From: Halobacteriovorax marinus
GTDB taxonomy: Bacteria > Bdellovibrionota > Bacteriovoracia > Bacteriovoracales > Bacteriovoracaceae
Assembly: GCA_002163155.1 (NCBI GenBank)
Contig: MAAO01000008.1
Span: forward strand, 62,001-126,000
Direction of reading: 5' to 3'
DNA: 64,000 bases
Position numbers and translations under genes: made by a program. This document shows, one piece after another, positions 7,578 to 16,857 of this stretch; the stretch's first letter is position 1, and each line of letters starts with the position of its first letter. The notes beneath the pieces were generated by a model. The model was given only the letters and a program-made list of their open reading frames with translations, was not told where the DNA came from and did no database searches.

Positions 7578-9884
7578 ATGGCAATTGATTCAAAAGCGGT
7601 CGTCTACGCATCACAAACAACAGAGATCACAGTTAAACAAGTCATCTCTGCTCTCACAATGCTAATTGACGAGGACTGCACTATTCCATTTATCACTCGT
7701 TATAGAAAAGAAATGACGGGAGGACTGGATGAAGTTCAAATTCGTGATATTCAAATTGCTTACGAAGAGTTCCTTGAAAGAGAAAAGAGAAGAGAGTTCA
7801 TTCTTGAAACGATAAAGAAACAAGAACAAATGACTCCAGAGCTAGAGAAGAAAATTCTCGCCGCTGATACAGTGAATCAGCTAGAAGATATCTACGCACC
7901 ATTTAAAATTAAGAAGAAAACTAAAGGAATGATTGCCACGGAAGCTGGACTTGCACCATTTGCTGAACTTATCCTCTCTACAAAAGGATCTATGGCAGAG
8001 CTTGCCACAGTAGCTGTTAAATTCCTAAACCCTGAAAAGAAAGTTAAAACTTTTGAAGAAGCGGTTAAAGGTGCCTGTGACATTATTATTGAAAAATTCG
8101 CCCACGATACAGAAATCAAAGAACAACTAAGAAATGATTACTGGAAAGAGGCCATCCTAAAATCTTCTAAGAGAGATAAGGCCGAAACAGTCAAAGATTT
8201 CGAAAAATATAAAGATTACTTTGAGTTTGAACAAAAAATCTCAACTCTAAAAGATGCCAAGGCCTCACATAGATTCCTTGCCATGAGAAGAGGAATGACT
8301 CAAAAAGTTTTAAAAGTTGAAGTCTCATTTCCTGAAGAATATGCAACCAGTTTAATAAAATCTAAGTACTACGATGATGAGGCACTGACTCTTGTTTCTG
8401 TCCTAGCAGACTGTTCTAAGAAGGCCTTTAATAATTACATTCACGGATCTCTAGATTTAGAAATGAAAGGTGACCTAAAGAAACTCTCTGATGAGTCAGC
8501 GATCGATGTCTTTGGGATTAATCTTAAGAACTTACTCCTCCAACCTTACTTAGGATCTAAAGCGGTTCTAGGAATGGATCCAGGAGTAAGAACGGGAGTA
8601 AAGCTTGCAGTTATCGATAAGACGGGTAAATTTCTCGTTGATACTGTTGTCTATCCTCACCCACCAAAGAATCATGTTGTAGAGTCATGTAAAATCGTTG
8701 AGGCCATCATTGATCAATTTGATATTGAATATATCGCTATTGGTAACGGTACTTACGGTAGAGAAACATTAGATATAATTGAAAAATATGTGCCTCAAGT
8801 AAAAGACGGAAAAGTTAAGGCCACAATGATTTCTGAAGCAGGAGCTTCTATCTACTCTGCTTCTGAAATTGCTAGAAAAGAGTTTCCAGACAAGGACCCA
8901 ACAGTGAGAGGGGCCATTTCAATTGCTAGAAGATTTCAGGATCCATTAGCTGAACTTGTTAAAATTGATCCTAAATCAATTGGAGTTGGACAATACCAAC
9001 ATGATGTTAATCAAACGAGACTTAAAAAGTCTCTAGATGGTGTAGTAGAGAGTTGCGTGAATTTTGTTGGTGTTGATATAAACACAGCATCTGCCCCACT
9101 TCTTTCTTTTATTTCAGGAATTGGACCTAGTGTTGCTAAGAATGTTGTTAAATATAGAGAAGACCATAGTGGATTTAAAAATAGAGAGCAACTTTTAAAA
9201 GTTTCTCGTTTTAGTCAGAAAGTCTATGAACAAGCAGCAGGATTTCTTAGAGTTTACGGAGGTGAGAATGCTCTTGATGGAACATTCATTCACCCTGAAA
9301 GATATGACGCTATTACAAAGTGGTGTAATGGAGAAGGAATTTCTGTTCAAGACCTATTAGAAAATAAAGACCATGTCTTAAAAATGGAAAGAGATACATC
9401 TTTTGAAGACGCAGTTGGAGACTTTACACTTAAGGATATTGTTAAGTCCCTTAGGGCCCCTTCACAAGATCCAAGAACAGAATTTAAAACAACAGAGTTT
9501 AGAAAAGATATTTCAAAAATTGGACATTTAAAAGTTGATGAGTGGTATCCAGGGATAGTGACTAATATTACTCAATTTGGTGCTTTTGTAGATATTGGAA
9601 TTAAGGAAAATGGTCTACTTCACGTGTCGCAAATTGCTGATAAGTTTGTTGATAATCCTCTTGAAGAATTAAAAGTAGGGCAGGAACTAAAAGTTAGAGT
9701 GAAAGATGTTGATCTTGAAAGAGGGAGAATTTCTCTAAGTTGCAAGAGTGACGATGGGAAAGCTGAATTTAAATCAAATTATGATTCAGGTCCTAGAAAG
9801 TCAGCAGCTAAGATGCCTCAGAAACAAGCTGCGCCACTTAAGAATAATGCTTTTGCTTCACTTAAGGGATTTAAAGTTAAATAG
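7578..9884 (+). CDS. tex: Tex family RNA-binding transcription accessory protein
   Basis: 768 aa, the family's usual length. Order of domains: N-terminal helical Tex region with ITRYRKEMTGGLDE (about residues 35-50); YqgF/RNase H-like fold starting at VLGMDPGVRTGVKLAV (about 325); tandem helix-hairpin-helix with FISGIGPSVAKNVVKYRE (about 510-530); C-terminal S1 domain (WYPGIVTNITQFGAFVDIG to RISLSCKSD, about 655-725); then a short basic tail. Tex acts in the cytoplasm, binds RNA and is linked to transcription in several bacteria. AAGGAG lies 9 nt before the ATG. A strong terminator follows directly. Confidence 0.97.
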   Translation: MAIDSKAVVYASQTTEITVKQVISALTMLIDEDCTIPFITRYRKEMTGGLDEVQIRDIQIAYEEFLEREKRREFILETIKKQEQMTPELEKKILAADTVNQLEDIYAPFKIKKKTKGMIATEAGLAPFAELILSTKGSMAELATVAVKFLNPEKKVKTFEEAVKGACDIIIEKFAHDTEIKEQLRNDYWKEAILKSSKRDKAETVKDFEKYKDYFEFEQKISTLKDAKASHRFLAMRRGMTQKVLKVEVSFPEEYATSLIKSKYYDDEALTLVSVLADCSKKAFNNYIHGSLDLEMKGDLKKLSDESAIDVFGINLKNLLLQPYLGSKAVLGMDPGVRTGVKLAVIDKTGKFLVDTVVYPHPPKNHVVESCKIVEAIIDQFDIEYIAIGNGTYGRETLDIIEKYVPQVKDGKVKATMISEAGASIYSASEIARKEFPDKDPTVRGAISIARRFQDPLAELVKIDPKSIGVGQYQHDVNQTRLKKSLDGVVESCVNFVGVDINTASAPLLSFISGIGPSVAKNVVKYREDHSGFKNREQLLKVSRFSQKVYEQAAGFLRVYGGENALDGTFIHPERYDAITKWCNGEGISVQDLLENKDHVLKMERDTSFEDAVGDFTLKDIVKSLRAPSQDPRTEFKTTEFRKDISKIGHLKVDEWYPGIVTNITQFGAFVDIGIKENGLLHVSQIADKFVDNPLEELKVGQELKVRVKDVDLERGRISLSCKSDDGKAEFKSNYDSGPRKSAAKMPQKQAAPLKNNAFASLKGFKVK

Positions 9885-9890
9885 TCTTAT

Positions 9891-9924
9891 AAAAAGAGAC
9901 CCAGGTATTTGGGTCTCTTTTATT
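9891..9924 (+). terminator. Intrinsic terminator after tex (possibly bidirectional)
   Basis: AAAGAGACCCA (9893-9903) pairs with TGGGTCTCTTT (9910-9920) around a 6-nt loop; flanking A- and T-rich tracts allow it to serve both tex and the convergent dodecin gene. Confidence 0.88.
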
Positions 9925-9931
9925 TAGAAAA

Positions 9932-10141
9932 CTACTCTCCATCAAGTCTGAAACCAGCTTTGAGAGTTACTTGATATAAAGGTTTTCCTCCATCAAAATT
10001 CCCTCTAACTTCTTGCACTTCAAACCATCTTAAATTATGAATAGATTTCGATGCCTTTTCATAAGCAGCTTCAATGGCCTTTTCAATCGAAACATTACTG
10101 GCCCCAACGAGTTCAACTTTCTTATAGACTTTATCCGGCAT
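9932..10141 (-). CDS. Dodecin-family flavin-binding protein
   Basis: 69 aa, matching the 65-70 aa of dodecins. It has the single beta-strand/helix/two-strand layout: KVYKKVELVG, a helix with SIEKAIEAAYEKASKS, then LRWFEVQEVRG. The Trp of that segment is the flavin-stacking residue in characterised dodecins. The family forms hollow dodecamers in the cytoplasm that store or buffer flavins. AAGGAA precedes the ATG. The gene is convergent with tex and shares its terminator. Confidence 0.9.
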   Translation of the reverse strand: MPDKVYKKVELVGASNVSIEKAIEAAYEKASKSIHNLRWFEVQEVRGNFDGGKPLYQVTLKAGFRLDGE

Positions 10142-10288
10142 AGTATTTCCTTGGTTAAATGATTACTTATCCATTCGACAGAGAACTCCCATCCTTTAAG
10201 AAAAAGTAGCAATATTAAAGTTAAATTTAGTGGAGATAATTTCTAACAATATTATATTTGAACCTTACAACTTTTAAGGAGATTGATT

Positions 10289-10564
10289 ATGCCAAAGTAT
10301 GTCATTGAAAGAGAAATTCCTGGTGCAGGAAATCTGACACAACAAGAATTACACGGAATTTCCGAGAAATCTTGTGAAGTATTACAAGAGATGGGACCCA
10401 GAATTCAATGGGTAGAGAGTTATGTAACAGAAGATAAAGTTTATTGTGTCTACATTGCGGACAATAAACAATTGATTGAAGAACATGCAAAAAAGGGAGA
10501 TTTCCCAGCAAACCAAATATCAGAAGTTAAGAATATTATTGATCCCACAACTTCAGAAGCATAA
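10289..10564 (+). CDS. DUF4242-type (SCO4226-like) small protein
   Basis: About 91 aa. The start is the ATG at 10289, because AAGGAG (10276-10281) lies 7 nt upstream; an in-frame TTG 6 nt earlier is too close to it. The sequence MPKYVIEREIPGAG, then WVESYVTEDKVYCVYIADN and EEHAKKGDFPANQI, matches the DUF4242 pattern. The structurally known relative SCO4226 is a nickel-binding homodimer, but a metal role here is only family inference. The stop is 1 nt from the convergent aapP stop with no terminator between. Confidence 0.8.
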   Translation: MPKYVIEREIPGAGNLTQQELHGISEKSCEVLQEMGPRIQWVESYVTEDKVYCVYIADNKQLIEEHAKKGDFPANQISEVKNIIDPTTSEA

Positions 10565-10565
10565 A

Positions 10566-11300
10566 CTAGTGAAGAATTTGGTTGAGAAATTTCTTTGTTC
10601 TCTCACTCTTGGGATTATTAAAGAATTCTTCTGGACTAGATTCTTCAACTATTTTTCCTTCATCCATGAAAACCATGCGATCAGCAACTTGCTTTGCAAA
10701 ACCCATTTCATGAGTCACACAAATCATCGTCATTCCCTCTTCTGCCAATTTCGTCATTACATCTAGAACCTCTTTAACCATTTCTGGATCAAGTGCACTA
10801 GTGGGTTCATCAAAGAGCATAATTTCTGGTTTCAAACATAAGCTTCTAGCTATTGCGACCCTTTGTTTTTGACCACCACTTAACTGTCCTGGATACTTAT
10901 GCGCCTGATCTGCAATTTGTACAATATCTAGGTACTTATTTGCAATTTCTAGCGCCTCGTTCTTATTTAACTTCTTCGCCCACATAGGTGCGAGAGTTAA
11001 ATTCTCAAGAATTGTTAAATGAGGAAAGAGGTTAAAATGTTGAAAGACCATACCCACAACTTTACGCGTACTTTCTATAACTTCAACATTATCAGTCAGC
11101 TCAATTCCATTAACTCGAACACTTCCCTCTTGATGAACTTCCAGTCGATTGACACATCTAATGAGAGTGGACTTTCCAGAACCAGAAGGACCACAGATAA
11201 CAATCTTCTCACCTTTTTTCACGTTGAGATTAATATCTTTTAAAACTTGAAAATCATCAAACCACTTTGAGAGGTTTTTTATTTCTATGACTTGATTCAT
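10566..11300 (-). CDS. aapP: Amino-acid ABC transporter ATPase AapP
   Basis: 244-aa ABC ATPase of the polar-amino-acid type. Walker [11 protein letters not shown]-loop in [11 protein letters not shown], signature [15 protein letters not shown], Walker [13 protein letters not shown] and switch His in VTHEMGF are all intact. It is the last gene of aapJQMP and overlaps aapM by 4 nt (ATGA), indicating translational coupling. It would drive import of L-amino acids across the inner membrane. In a predator, prey-derived amino acids are the obvious substrate (inference). Confidence 0.95.
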   Translation of the reverse strand: MNQVIEIKNLSKWFDDFQVLKDINLNVKKGEKIVICGPSGSGKSTLIRCVNRLEVHQEGSVRVNGIELTDNVEVIESTRKVVGMVFQHFNLFPHLTILENLTLAPMWAKKLNKNEALEIANKYLDIVQIADQAHKYPGQLSGGQKQRVAIARSLCLKPEIMLFDEPTSALDPEMVKEVLDVMTKLAEEGMTMICVTHEMGFAKQVADRMVFMDEGKIVEESSPEEFFNNPKSERTKKFLNQILH

Positions 11301-12355
11301 GTGAGTGTTCCTTTACGATTGAATTTCTTTTCAAGAGTTCTGGAATACTTCCCCATTGAAAAGCAAAACATAAAATATATGAGAGCTATAAAAATATATC
11401 CTTCAACGTTAAAACCTAGCCACTCAGGATCCTTAAGCGCTGTCTTCATAGTACTCATCAAATCAAATAATGCGATAATGATCACTAGAGAAGTATCTTT
11501 AAACATTCCTATGACGGTATTCACTGTGGGAGGGATGACGACCTTTAAGGCCTGAGGAAGAATCACTAATCGCATAGTTTGAAAATAATTTAGACCTAAG
11601 GCCTCGGCCGCTTCATATTGCCCTCTAGGAATGGCCTGTAATCCACCTCTCACGACCTCCGCCATATAGGCACAGACAAACATAATGATAGCAATTTGAG
11701 CACGTATGATCTTATCAATCACCACTCCTTCAGGCAGAAAGAGTGGAAACATTACTGAACTCATAAAGAGAAGTGAGATCATAGGAACGCCTCTAATGAG
11801 CTCAATATAACAGGTAGAAAATATTCTAATGATGGGCATCTTAGATCTGCGCCCTAGGGCCAAGACAATACCTAGAGGATAACTGACAAATATTCCTACC
11901 ACAGAGAGAATAAGAGTCAGAGGCAGTCCTCCCCACTGATCACTCTCAACAATTGGTAGAGAGAAGATTCCTCCTCCCATGAGAATAGTTGAAACTAAGA
12001 AGAGTAGCGCCCAAAGAATGAGAGTACACTTTTTCCAATTTTTTTCATAACTAGAGTAAATAACAAGACTTAAGAGTAAGACAATGCAGAGAATGGGTCT
12101 ATAGATCTCTGCTCGTGGATAGAAACCAAAGAGAATAAAGTTATACTTCTCTTTAATAAAAACGACACAAGCTCCACTGGCCTCTCTACAAGCAGCTGCA
12201 TCTCCTATCCATACGGCATTGGTCACAAACCAAGCGTAGAAGTAACTCAAAAATTTAAAAAGAATAACAACGATCACCACAGAGAGAAATGAATTCATTT
12301 TTGAATTGAAGAGATTCTTGTGGCACCAAGTTCTTAAGGCCTTTGACTTAAACAT
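11297..12355 (-). CDS. aapM: Amino-acid ABC transporter permease AapM
   Basis: 352 aa, close to known AapM/BztC proteins. N-terminal membrane segments are followed by the conserved permease core LGLGRRS-like region ([14 protein letters not shown]), [36 protein letters not shown] and [14 protein letters not shown]; the EAA-type loop contacts the ATPase. AAGGAGAGG is a strong Shine-Dalgarno sequence. It starts 2 nt after the aapQ stop and overlaps aapP. Confidence 0.93.
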   Translation of the reverse strand: MFKSKALRTWCHKNLFNSKMNSFLSVVIVVILFKFLSYFYAWFVTNAVWIGDAAACREASGACVVFIKEKYNFILFGFYPRAEIYRPILCIVLLLSLVIYSSYEKNWKKCTLILWALLFLVSTILMGGGIFSLPIVESDQWGGLPLTLILSVVGIFVSYPLGIVLALGRRSKMPIIRIFSTCYIELIRGVPMISLLFMSSVMFPLFLPEGVVIDKIIRAQIAIIMFVCAYMAEVVRGGLQAIPRGQYEAAEALGLNYFQTMRLVILPQALKVVIPPTVNTVIGMFKDTSLVIIIALFDLMSTMKTALKDPEWLGFNVEGYIFIALIYFMFCFSMGKYSRTLEKKFNRKGTLT

Positions 12356-12357
12356 AA

Positions 12358-13506
12358 CTACCTCTCCTTCAGAGTCACGGATCTATTATAGATATTCATG
12401 ACAAGAGAGGTTGATAAACTTATAGAAAGATAAACAAGCATAATAAGCAAAACAAGTTCCACCGCTTGCCCTGTAATATTGAGCGATGTATTGGCCACAG
12501 AGACAAAGTCTGGGTAACCAATCGCCACAGCTAGAGAGCTATTCTTGGTCAGGTTCAAAACCTGACTAATAAGTGGTGGGATGGCCACTCGCAAAGCTTG
12601 GGGAATCACAATCAGTGACAGTGTTTGATTTTTATTTAAACCTAATGAACTGGCAGCTTCCCATTGACCATGATCAACAGAGAGAATTCCTGCACGTACT
12701 ATTTCAGCGTTAAAGGCACTCGTGTAAAGTACTAGACCTATGAGAAGGGATGAGAACTCGGGCGAGAGATGAACCCCTCCTTCAAAATTAAATCCAGCTA
12801 GTGTAGGCCAAGACAATTCACGTGGAAGTCCTGCCACTAACCACAGCGCAAAGCTTACTAAAATAAAGAAGAGTAGCGTTGGAAGAAATATTTTTCTCGC
12901 AACTCCTGTTCTCTCCAATGACTTAATCGATCTCTTCTTAAAGAAGAAAAAGGCCACAACGGAAAGTATCCCTATAAGAGGAAGTATATTAAAGAACCAA
13001 TGATCTGAAAAAGAGACTAGATACAACCCTCTATTAGAGAGATAAACACCACCTATAGGGTTTAAGGCAGAGCGCACAGAAGGAAAGACTTCAGTAAAGA
13101 TTGAATACCAGAAAAAGAGTTGCAGTATAAGAGGAATATTTCTAATAGACTCCACGTAGAATTTTGAAAGTTTCGCCACGAGATAATTATCAGAGAGGCT
13201 TGTAACTCCTACGATAAATCCAAGAGCAAGTGCCAAGATATTACCAATGAAGGCCACCTTAACAGTATTTAAAAAACCTGAGAGTAGTGCCAATTGATAA
13301 GTATCGTCGGAGAAGAAGTCAATAATAGACTCTCCAATTTCAAAACCTGCTTCCTGAGAGAGAAAAGAAAAGCCCGAAGCAATCCCTTGTTTATCAAGGG
13401 CCGATTGAGTGTTTCTTAAAATGAAAGTAAAGAAAGCTATGATAGAGAGAGTAAATAGGACTTGCCAGAGATACTCTCTATTCTTTTCACTCTTTAGGAA
13501 GTTCAT
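12358..13506 (-). CDS. aapQ: Amino-acid ABC transporter permease AapQ
   Basis: 382-aa inner-membrane permease with several hydrophobic helices and a long periplasmic insert, as expected for AapQ/BztB. The conserved segments are ESIRNIPLILQLFFWY, EIVRAGILSVDHGQWEAASSLGL and VIPQALRVAIPPLISQ. It pairs with AapM to form the transmembrane channel. It begins 6 nt after the aapJ stop with only a weak AGG upstream, so translation probably depends on coupling. Confidence 0.93.
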   Translation of the reverse strand: MNFLKSEKNREYLWQVLFTLSIIAFFTFILRNTQSALDKQGIASGFSFLSQEAGFEIGESIIDFFSDDTYQLALLSGFLNTVKVAFIGNILALALGFIVGVTSLSDNYLVAKLSKFYVESIRNIPLILQLFFWYSIFTEVFPSVRSALNPIGGVYLSNRGLYLVSFSDHWFFNILPLIGILSVVAFFFFKKRSIKSLERTGVARKIFLPTLLFFILVSFALWLVAGLPRELSWPTLAGFNFEGGVHLSPEFSSLLIGLVLYTSAFNAEIVRAGILSVDHGQWEAASSLGLNKNQTLSLIVIPQALRVAIPPLISQVLNLTKNSSLAVAIGYPDFVSVANTSLNITGQAVELVLLIMLVYLSISLSTSLVMNIYNRSVTLKER

Positions 13507-13512
13507 CCGAAC

Positions 13513-14520
13513 CTAGCGCATAGGAGATGAATACATGATACCGCCTTTATTCCAAAGAGCGTTCAGACCTCTTTCTAATTTAAGTGGACTATCCTTTCCT
13601 ACATGGCGCTCAAAAATCTCGCTATAGTTCCCTACAGTTTTAATAATGTAATAGGCCCATTTTTCATCTAGACCTAGAGCTTTACCATTGCCAATAGTTT
13701 TTCCAATGAATCTTGCAATTTTTGGATCACGGGTCTTCTTAAAACTATCTATGTTCTTAGAAGAAATCCCTAGTTCCTCAGCTGTTAAAAGAGCGTTCAC
13801 TGTCCAAGTCACAACATCCAACCACTTGTCATCACCATGTCTTACAGCAGGGGCCAGTGGTTCCTTAGAAATAATTTCAGGAAGGATAATATAGTCATTG
13901 GGATTTTTAACTTTTGATCTCTCAGATGCTAGTCCTGAAGCATCCGTAGTTAAGGCATCACATCTTCCCTTCAAGAAGGCCTGTGTCACTTCGTCATTAC
14001 TCTCAAAGACTACTGGTTTAAGCTTCATTCTATTGGCCCTGAAATAGTCAGCCAGATTAAGCTCAGTGGTTGTTCCCTGTTGGGTACATACGCTAGCGCC
14101 ACTTAAATCTTTTGCACTTTTTATACCATCTTTCTTTCTCACCATGAAGCCTTGCCCATCATAGTAAATGACTGGAGCAAAATTTAGCCCTAGTGAAGTA
14201 TCTCTTGAAAGTGTGTTGGTAGTGTTTCGGCTTAAAATATCAATCTCACCTGATTGCAGAGCAGTAAATCTCTGCTGAGCACTGAGAGAGACGAACTTTA
14301 CTTTCTTTGGATCTTTAAAGATAGCAGCAGCGAGAGCGCGACAAATGTCTACATCGATACCATTCCAAACTCCTAAACCATCTGGAGCAGAAAAACCTGC
14401 TAACCCTTGGCTAACACCACAGGAAACATGTCCCTTCTTCTTAATTTTATCTAAAGTTCCAGCGTTAGCTGCAAATACGAAACAAAGCATTGAAAATGAA
14501 ATAAGTATATTAGTACGCAT
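13513..14520 (-). CDS. aapJ: Amino-acid-binding periplasmic protein AapJ
   Basis: 335 aa with a signal peptide cleaved after AANA. It has the SBP_bac_3 fold of general L-amino-acid receptors: GVSQGLAGFSAPD, GVWNGIDVDICRALAAAIF, SLSAQQRFTALQSGEIDIL, VCTQQGTTTELNL, and a C-terminal GLDEKWAYYIIKTVGNYSEIF. It delivers amino acids to AapQM. It is first in the operon, behind GGGAGAAATT and a good promoter at 14541-14568. Confidence 0.95.
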   Translation of the reverse strand: MRTNILISFSMLCFVFAANAGTLDKIKKKGHVSCGVSQGLAGFSAPDGLGVWNGIDVDICRALAAAIFKDPKKVKFVSLSAQQRFTALQSGEIDILSRNTTNTLSRDTSLGLNFAPVIYYDGQGFMVRKKDGIKSAKDLSGASVCTQQGTTTELNLADYFRANRMKLKPVVFESNDEVTQAFLKGRCDALTTDASGLASERSKVKNPNDYIILPEIISKEPLAPAVRHGDDKWLDVVTWTVNALLTAEELGISSKNIDSFKKTRDPKIARFIGKTIGNGKALGLDEKWAYYIIKTVGNYSEIFERHVGKDSPLKLERGLNALWNKGGIMYSSPMR

Positions 14521-14540
14521 AATTTCTCCCTTAGCATTCT

Positions 14541-14568
14541 ATTATAAGGAAATTACACGAAACGACAA
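14541..14568 (-). promoter_or_regulatory. Promoter of the aapJQMP operon
   Basis: On the minus strand TTGTCG (14568-14563), 16 nt, and a perfect TATAAT (14546-14541), about 20 nt before the aapJ start. Confidence 0.7.
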
Positions 14569-14697
14569 ATAAGTTTAATTTATTAAGAAAAACACTCATC
14601 TATTAATATTTTTTATCACACTACTAAGTTTATCTAATTTTTATTTATCTATCCACTGCGCTAAGTTAGTTGCAACCGAATAACAATGGAGAGAAAA

Positions 14698-15246
14698 ATG
14701 AATAACTTATTAAAAATGATCGCAATTCTAGCAGTAACAATAGTGACAACTCAGGCGAATAACTTTAGCCGAATAATTAAAGACAGAACTCATGAGACTA
14801 CAATCAAGCTCGACAGGAGTACTGTACGATGTTCAGCTTTGGGTTATGGATCAGCAGAACTTAAAATTACCGTTCCCTCATTAAAGTGGAATGCCATATT
14901 TGATCATAGCAATACAGACGGAAGAGGGCCTTGTGTCACGGCCGGGAGAATGAGCTGTTCAGCTTTCTTACAATTCCCTGCGATAACTCCTGGATCACTA
15001 CCTGATCTTTCTTTGCCAAACAACTCGATTCCTGATGTATTAATTGATGCTGAAAAACCAGAAGAGAGAATTTCTGTGAGAGTCTTTTTAACTGAAGAAT
15101 TTAATATTCGAGAAGAGATTTGTACAAGAACTTTAAAAGAAAATGTTGTGACAATGGTGCGAGGAATAGAGTTTAAACATCAAAGAGTAAAAAGTATTGG
15201 AGAGCTCCCTATAAGTGAGTGTGTAAAAGTAGAAAGTTCTCTCTAG
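14698..15246 (+). CDS. Secreted Cys-containing protein, unknown function
   Basis: 182 aa from the ATG at 14698; GGAGAG just upstream selects this start over the ATG 12 nt earlier, and it puts the signal peptide (MNNLLKMIAILAVTIVTTQA) at the terminus. The mature protein has about five Cys (VRCSALGYG, PCVTAGRMSCS, EEICTR, SECVK), so disulphides are likely, which fits a periplasmic or secreted site. I recognise no family. It stands alone with its own terminator. Confidence 0.7.
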   Translation: MNNLLKMIAILAVTIVTTQANNFSRIIKDRTHETTIKLDRSTVRCSALGYGSAELKITVPSLKWNAIFDHSNTDGRGPCVTAGRMSCSAFLQFPAITPGSLPDLSLPNNSIPDVLIDAEKPEERISVRVFLTEEFNIREEICTRTLKENVVTMVRGIEFKHQRVKSIGELPISECVKVESSL

Positions 15247-15250
15247 AGTT

Positions 15251-15287
15251 ATCACCTTCTGCAAGAAATTGTAGAAGGTGATTTTTA
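15251..15287 (+). terminator. Intrinsic terminator after the secreted protein gene
   Basis: ATCACCTTCT (15251-15260) pairs perfectly with AGAAGGTGAT (15273-15282) around a 12-nt loop, followed by TTTT. Confidence 0.85.
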
Positions 15288-15295
15288 AGAATTAT

Positions 15296-15706
15296 TTAGA
15301 AATCAAAAATACTATAAGCTTCTTCTTCTAATTCCGTAATACAGTCACTAAGTCTAAAGTAGAAATCATCATTTAAACTTCTCCATCTCCTAGACTCATC
15401 TACTAAGTCAGAATACTTAGCTAACTTTCCAATAGAGCAAGTTCCTGAGTAGATAGTTTCATTACAAAGAGATTCATCTTCCTCATAGCAACCTTCAAAA
15501 AGCTCCATTTCTATTTCACAAACCGAAGACTCAGAGTCACATTTAATTTCGTTAAAAGAAAAATCGAAATCTCCCTCACACCAAGTGTCTCCGCAGATAT
15601 TATCAATTTCTTCAAGAACTGTAGCTTGCTCTGTACTAGATAAGAATTCAGCAGCATTAGTGCTACTCATTAAAACTAAAGAAATGATCATTAAGAATTT
15701 TTTCAT
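15296..15706 (-). CDS. Small acidic Cys-rich secreted protein, unknown function
   Basis: 136 aa with a signal peptide (MKKFLMIISLVLMSSTNA, cleavage before AEF). The mature part is strongly acidic and has eight Cys, most in closely spaced pairs (NICGDTWCEGD, KCDSESSVCE, EGCYEEDESLCNE), consistent with a disulphide-rich or Ca-binding secreted protein. GGAGATAT precedes the ATG. No family recognised. Confidence 0.7.
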   Translation of the reverse strand: MKKFLMIISLVLMSSTNAAEFLSSTEQATVLEEIDNICGDTWCEGDFDFSFNEIKCDSESSVCEIEMELFEGCYEEDESLCNETIYSGTCSIGKLAKYSDLVDESRRWRSLNDDFYFRLSDCITELEEEAYSIFDF

Positions 15707-15789
15707 TATATCTCCACACGTTAATTTTTAAAGTGTGTGATATATATGACAAAGGCCATGACAGGTAAATTATATTATATTGATAAGAA

Positions 15790-15918
15790 CTATCTAATTA
15801 TTTTATGATTGAATTGTTCTAAAGACTCTGTACCTATCGATTCGTCAGCAAGAGAGCGCGGACCAAGAAAAATAAGAGAGAGAATACCAGTGAGAATTAA
15901 GCTTGTGAGTGGTTTCAT
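15790..15918 (-). CDS. Short (42 aa) secreted or membrane peptide
   Basis: The ATG at 15918 has AGAGGAAAG 6 nt upstream and encodes a Lys then a hydrophobic run (SLILTGILSLIFLGPRSLA) like a signal peptide, leaving about 20 mature residues. A longer frame starting at 15975 has no such support. It may be a genuine small envelope peptide. Confidence 0.45.
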   Translation of the reverse strand: MKPLTSLILTGILSLIFLGPRSLADESIGTESLEQFNHKIIR

Positions 15919-15969
15919 AAATAACTTTCCTCTAAAATAGTGCTTTATGCATTCTCGGCCATATACTAA

Positions 15970-15994
15970 TTTCACACAAGAGTCTTATGTGAAA
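15970..15994. promoter_or_regulatory. Inverted repeat, possible operator
   Basis: TTTCACA (15970-15976) and TGTGAAA (15988-15994), 11 nt apart, lie between the divergent 42-aa peptide gene and the membrane-protein pair. The arms point outward compared with a CRP site, so it is not a CRP box. Confidence 0.35.
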
Positions 15995-16078
15995 TCAATA
16001 GGTTATGATATGTATTTTCATAATAGCAGGCAAAAATTCAAGGCAGTAAAACGATCTATTATCGGCTATACTGCTCCT

Positions 16079-16459
16079 ATGACATTAAAGAGGTACTCCC
16101 TTAAATTTATAGCTTTCTTCATCGGTTGTTACGGCTGCTTCATGGTTAGAGACCTGCTAGGACTCTCTCCAGTTGTCTCCTCCGCTATTGTGGGACTCTT
16201 GGGTACACTTATTCCCCTTCCTTCTAAGCTCAATAAGTCGAGCATTTACGACGCCATTTACTGTGGCTCATTTGCAGGCATGTGTTCTGCGGAATATTTA
16301 AATACTCTAACAGGCTTCATAGTGATCTCAGCCATTGGCTCCCTAGTTTATCTACTGTGCGTTCCGCACTTTAAGGGTCATGGAGGAAAGTTTGGAAGTA
16401 TGGCCTTTGTGACATTTCTTCTCTTTCTCATTACTAAGAGGAATTTATGGACTTTCTAA
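16079..16459 (+). CDS. Small multi-spanning membrane protein A, unknown function
   Basis: About 126 aa from the ATG at 16079, with four or five hydrophobic segments. A longer frame to 15947 exists, but it would contain the inverted repeat and a soluble N-terminus without a Shine-Dalgarno sequence. The ATG chosen has TATACT exactly 6 nt upstream, fitting a leaderless mRNA. The C-terminal half (GSFAGMCSAEYLN ... HGGKFGSMAFVTF) aligns by eye with the next gene (GAFVGTVCATKYN ... YGGAIGTSAFVS), so the two are tandem paralogues. They overlap by 13 nt. Family unknown. Confidence 0.6.
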   Translation: MTLKRYSLKFIAFFIGCYGCFMVRDLLGLSPVVSSAIVGLLGTLIPLPSKLNKSSIYDAIYCGSFAGMCSAEYLNTLTGFIVISAIGSLVYLLCVPHFKGHGGKFGSMAFVTFLLFLITKRNLWTF

Positions 16460-16857
16460 TCTATGCCAGTATTGCCTGTATTTCAGCATTAGTGACACAT
16501 GAATTTTCGAAAAAAAGAAATATTGGGGCCGTTCGCGCTTCGGCCATTTACACGCTAGTCACAACAGCTATTCTCTACTCCATTCATTCCTCATCCCCAC
16601 TAGCAGGACTAGCTAACTATGAAGGGTTAATTTTTGGAGGGGCCTTTGTAGGAACAGTTTGTGCCACTAAGTATAATAGGATTATGATTACTATTGGTGG
16701 CCTTATTCTCGCTCTGATTTTCTTCTTTATAAGACCCCATACTTACGGTTATGGCGGAGCGATTGGAACTAGTGCTTTTGTCTCTTGCATGAGTATCTAT
16801 TTACTAAGAGCACTACTTTTAAAGTCTAAACCTATTATTTTAAGAAATCGTATTTAA
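16447..16857 (+). CDS. Small multi-spanning membrane protein B, paralogue of A
   Basis: 136 aa with five likely membrane helices and almost no soluble part. AGAGGAA precedes the ATG inside the upstream gene. Shared positions with protein A include G-x-F-x-G, a Tyr-Asn step, and a GG-x-x-G-x-x-x-F segment before the last helix. An inner-membrane hetero-oligomer is a reasonable inference; no transported substrate can be named. The 3' end overlaps the convergent SRAP gene by 23 nt. Confidence 0.7.
   Translation: MDFLIYASIACISALVTHEFSKKRNIGAVRASAIYTLVTTAILYSIHSSSPLAGLANYEGLIFGGAFVGTVCATKYNRIMITIGGLILALIFFFIRPHTYGYGGAIGTSAFVSCMSIYLLRALLLKSKPIILRNRI

Noticed and set aside
10476-10766. Plus-strand frame spanning the end of the DUF4242 gene and antisense to aapP
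   Set aside because: It overlaps two well-supported genes and gives no recognisable protein.
15947-16078. N-terminal extension of membrane protein A to 15947
   Set aside because: It contains the inverted repeat, has no Shine-Dalgarno sequence and has no counterpart in the paralogue.
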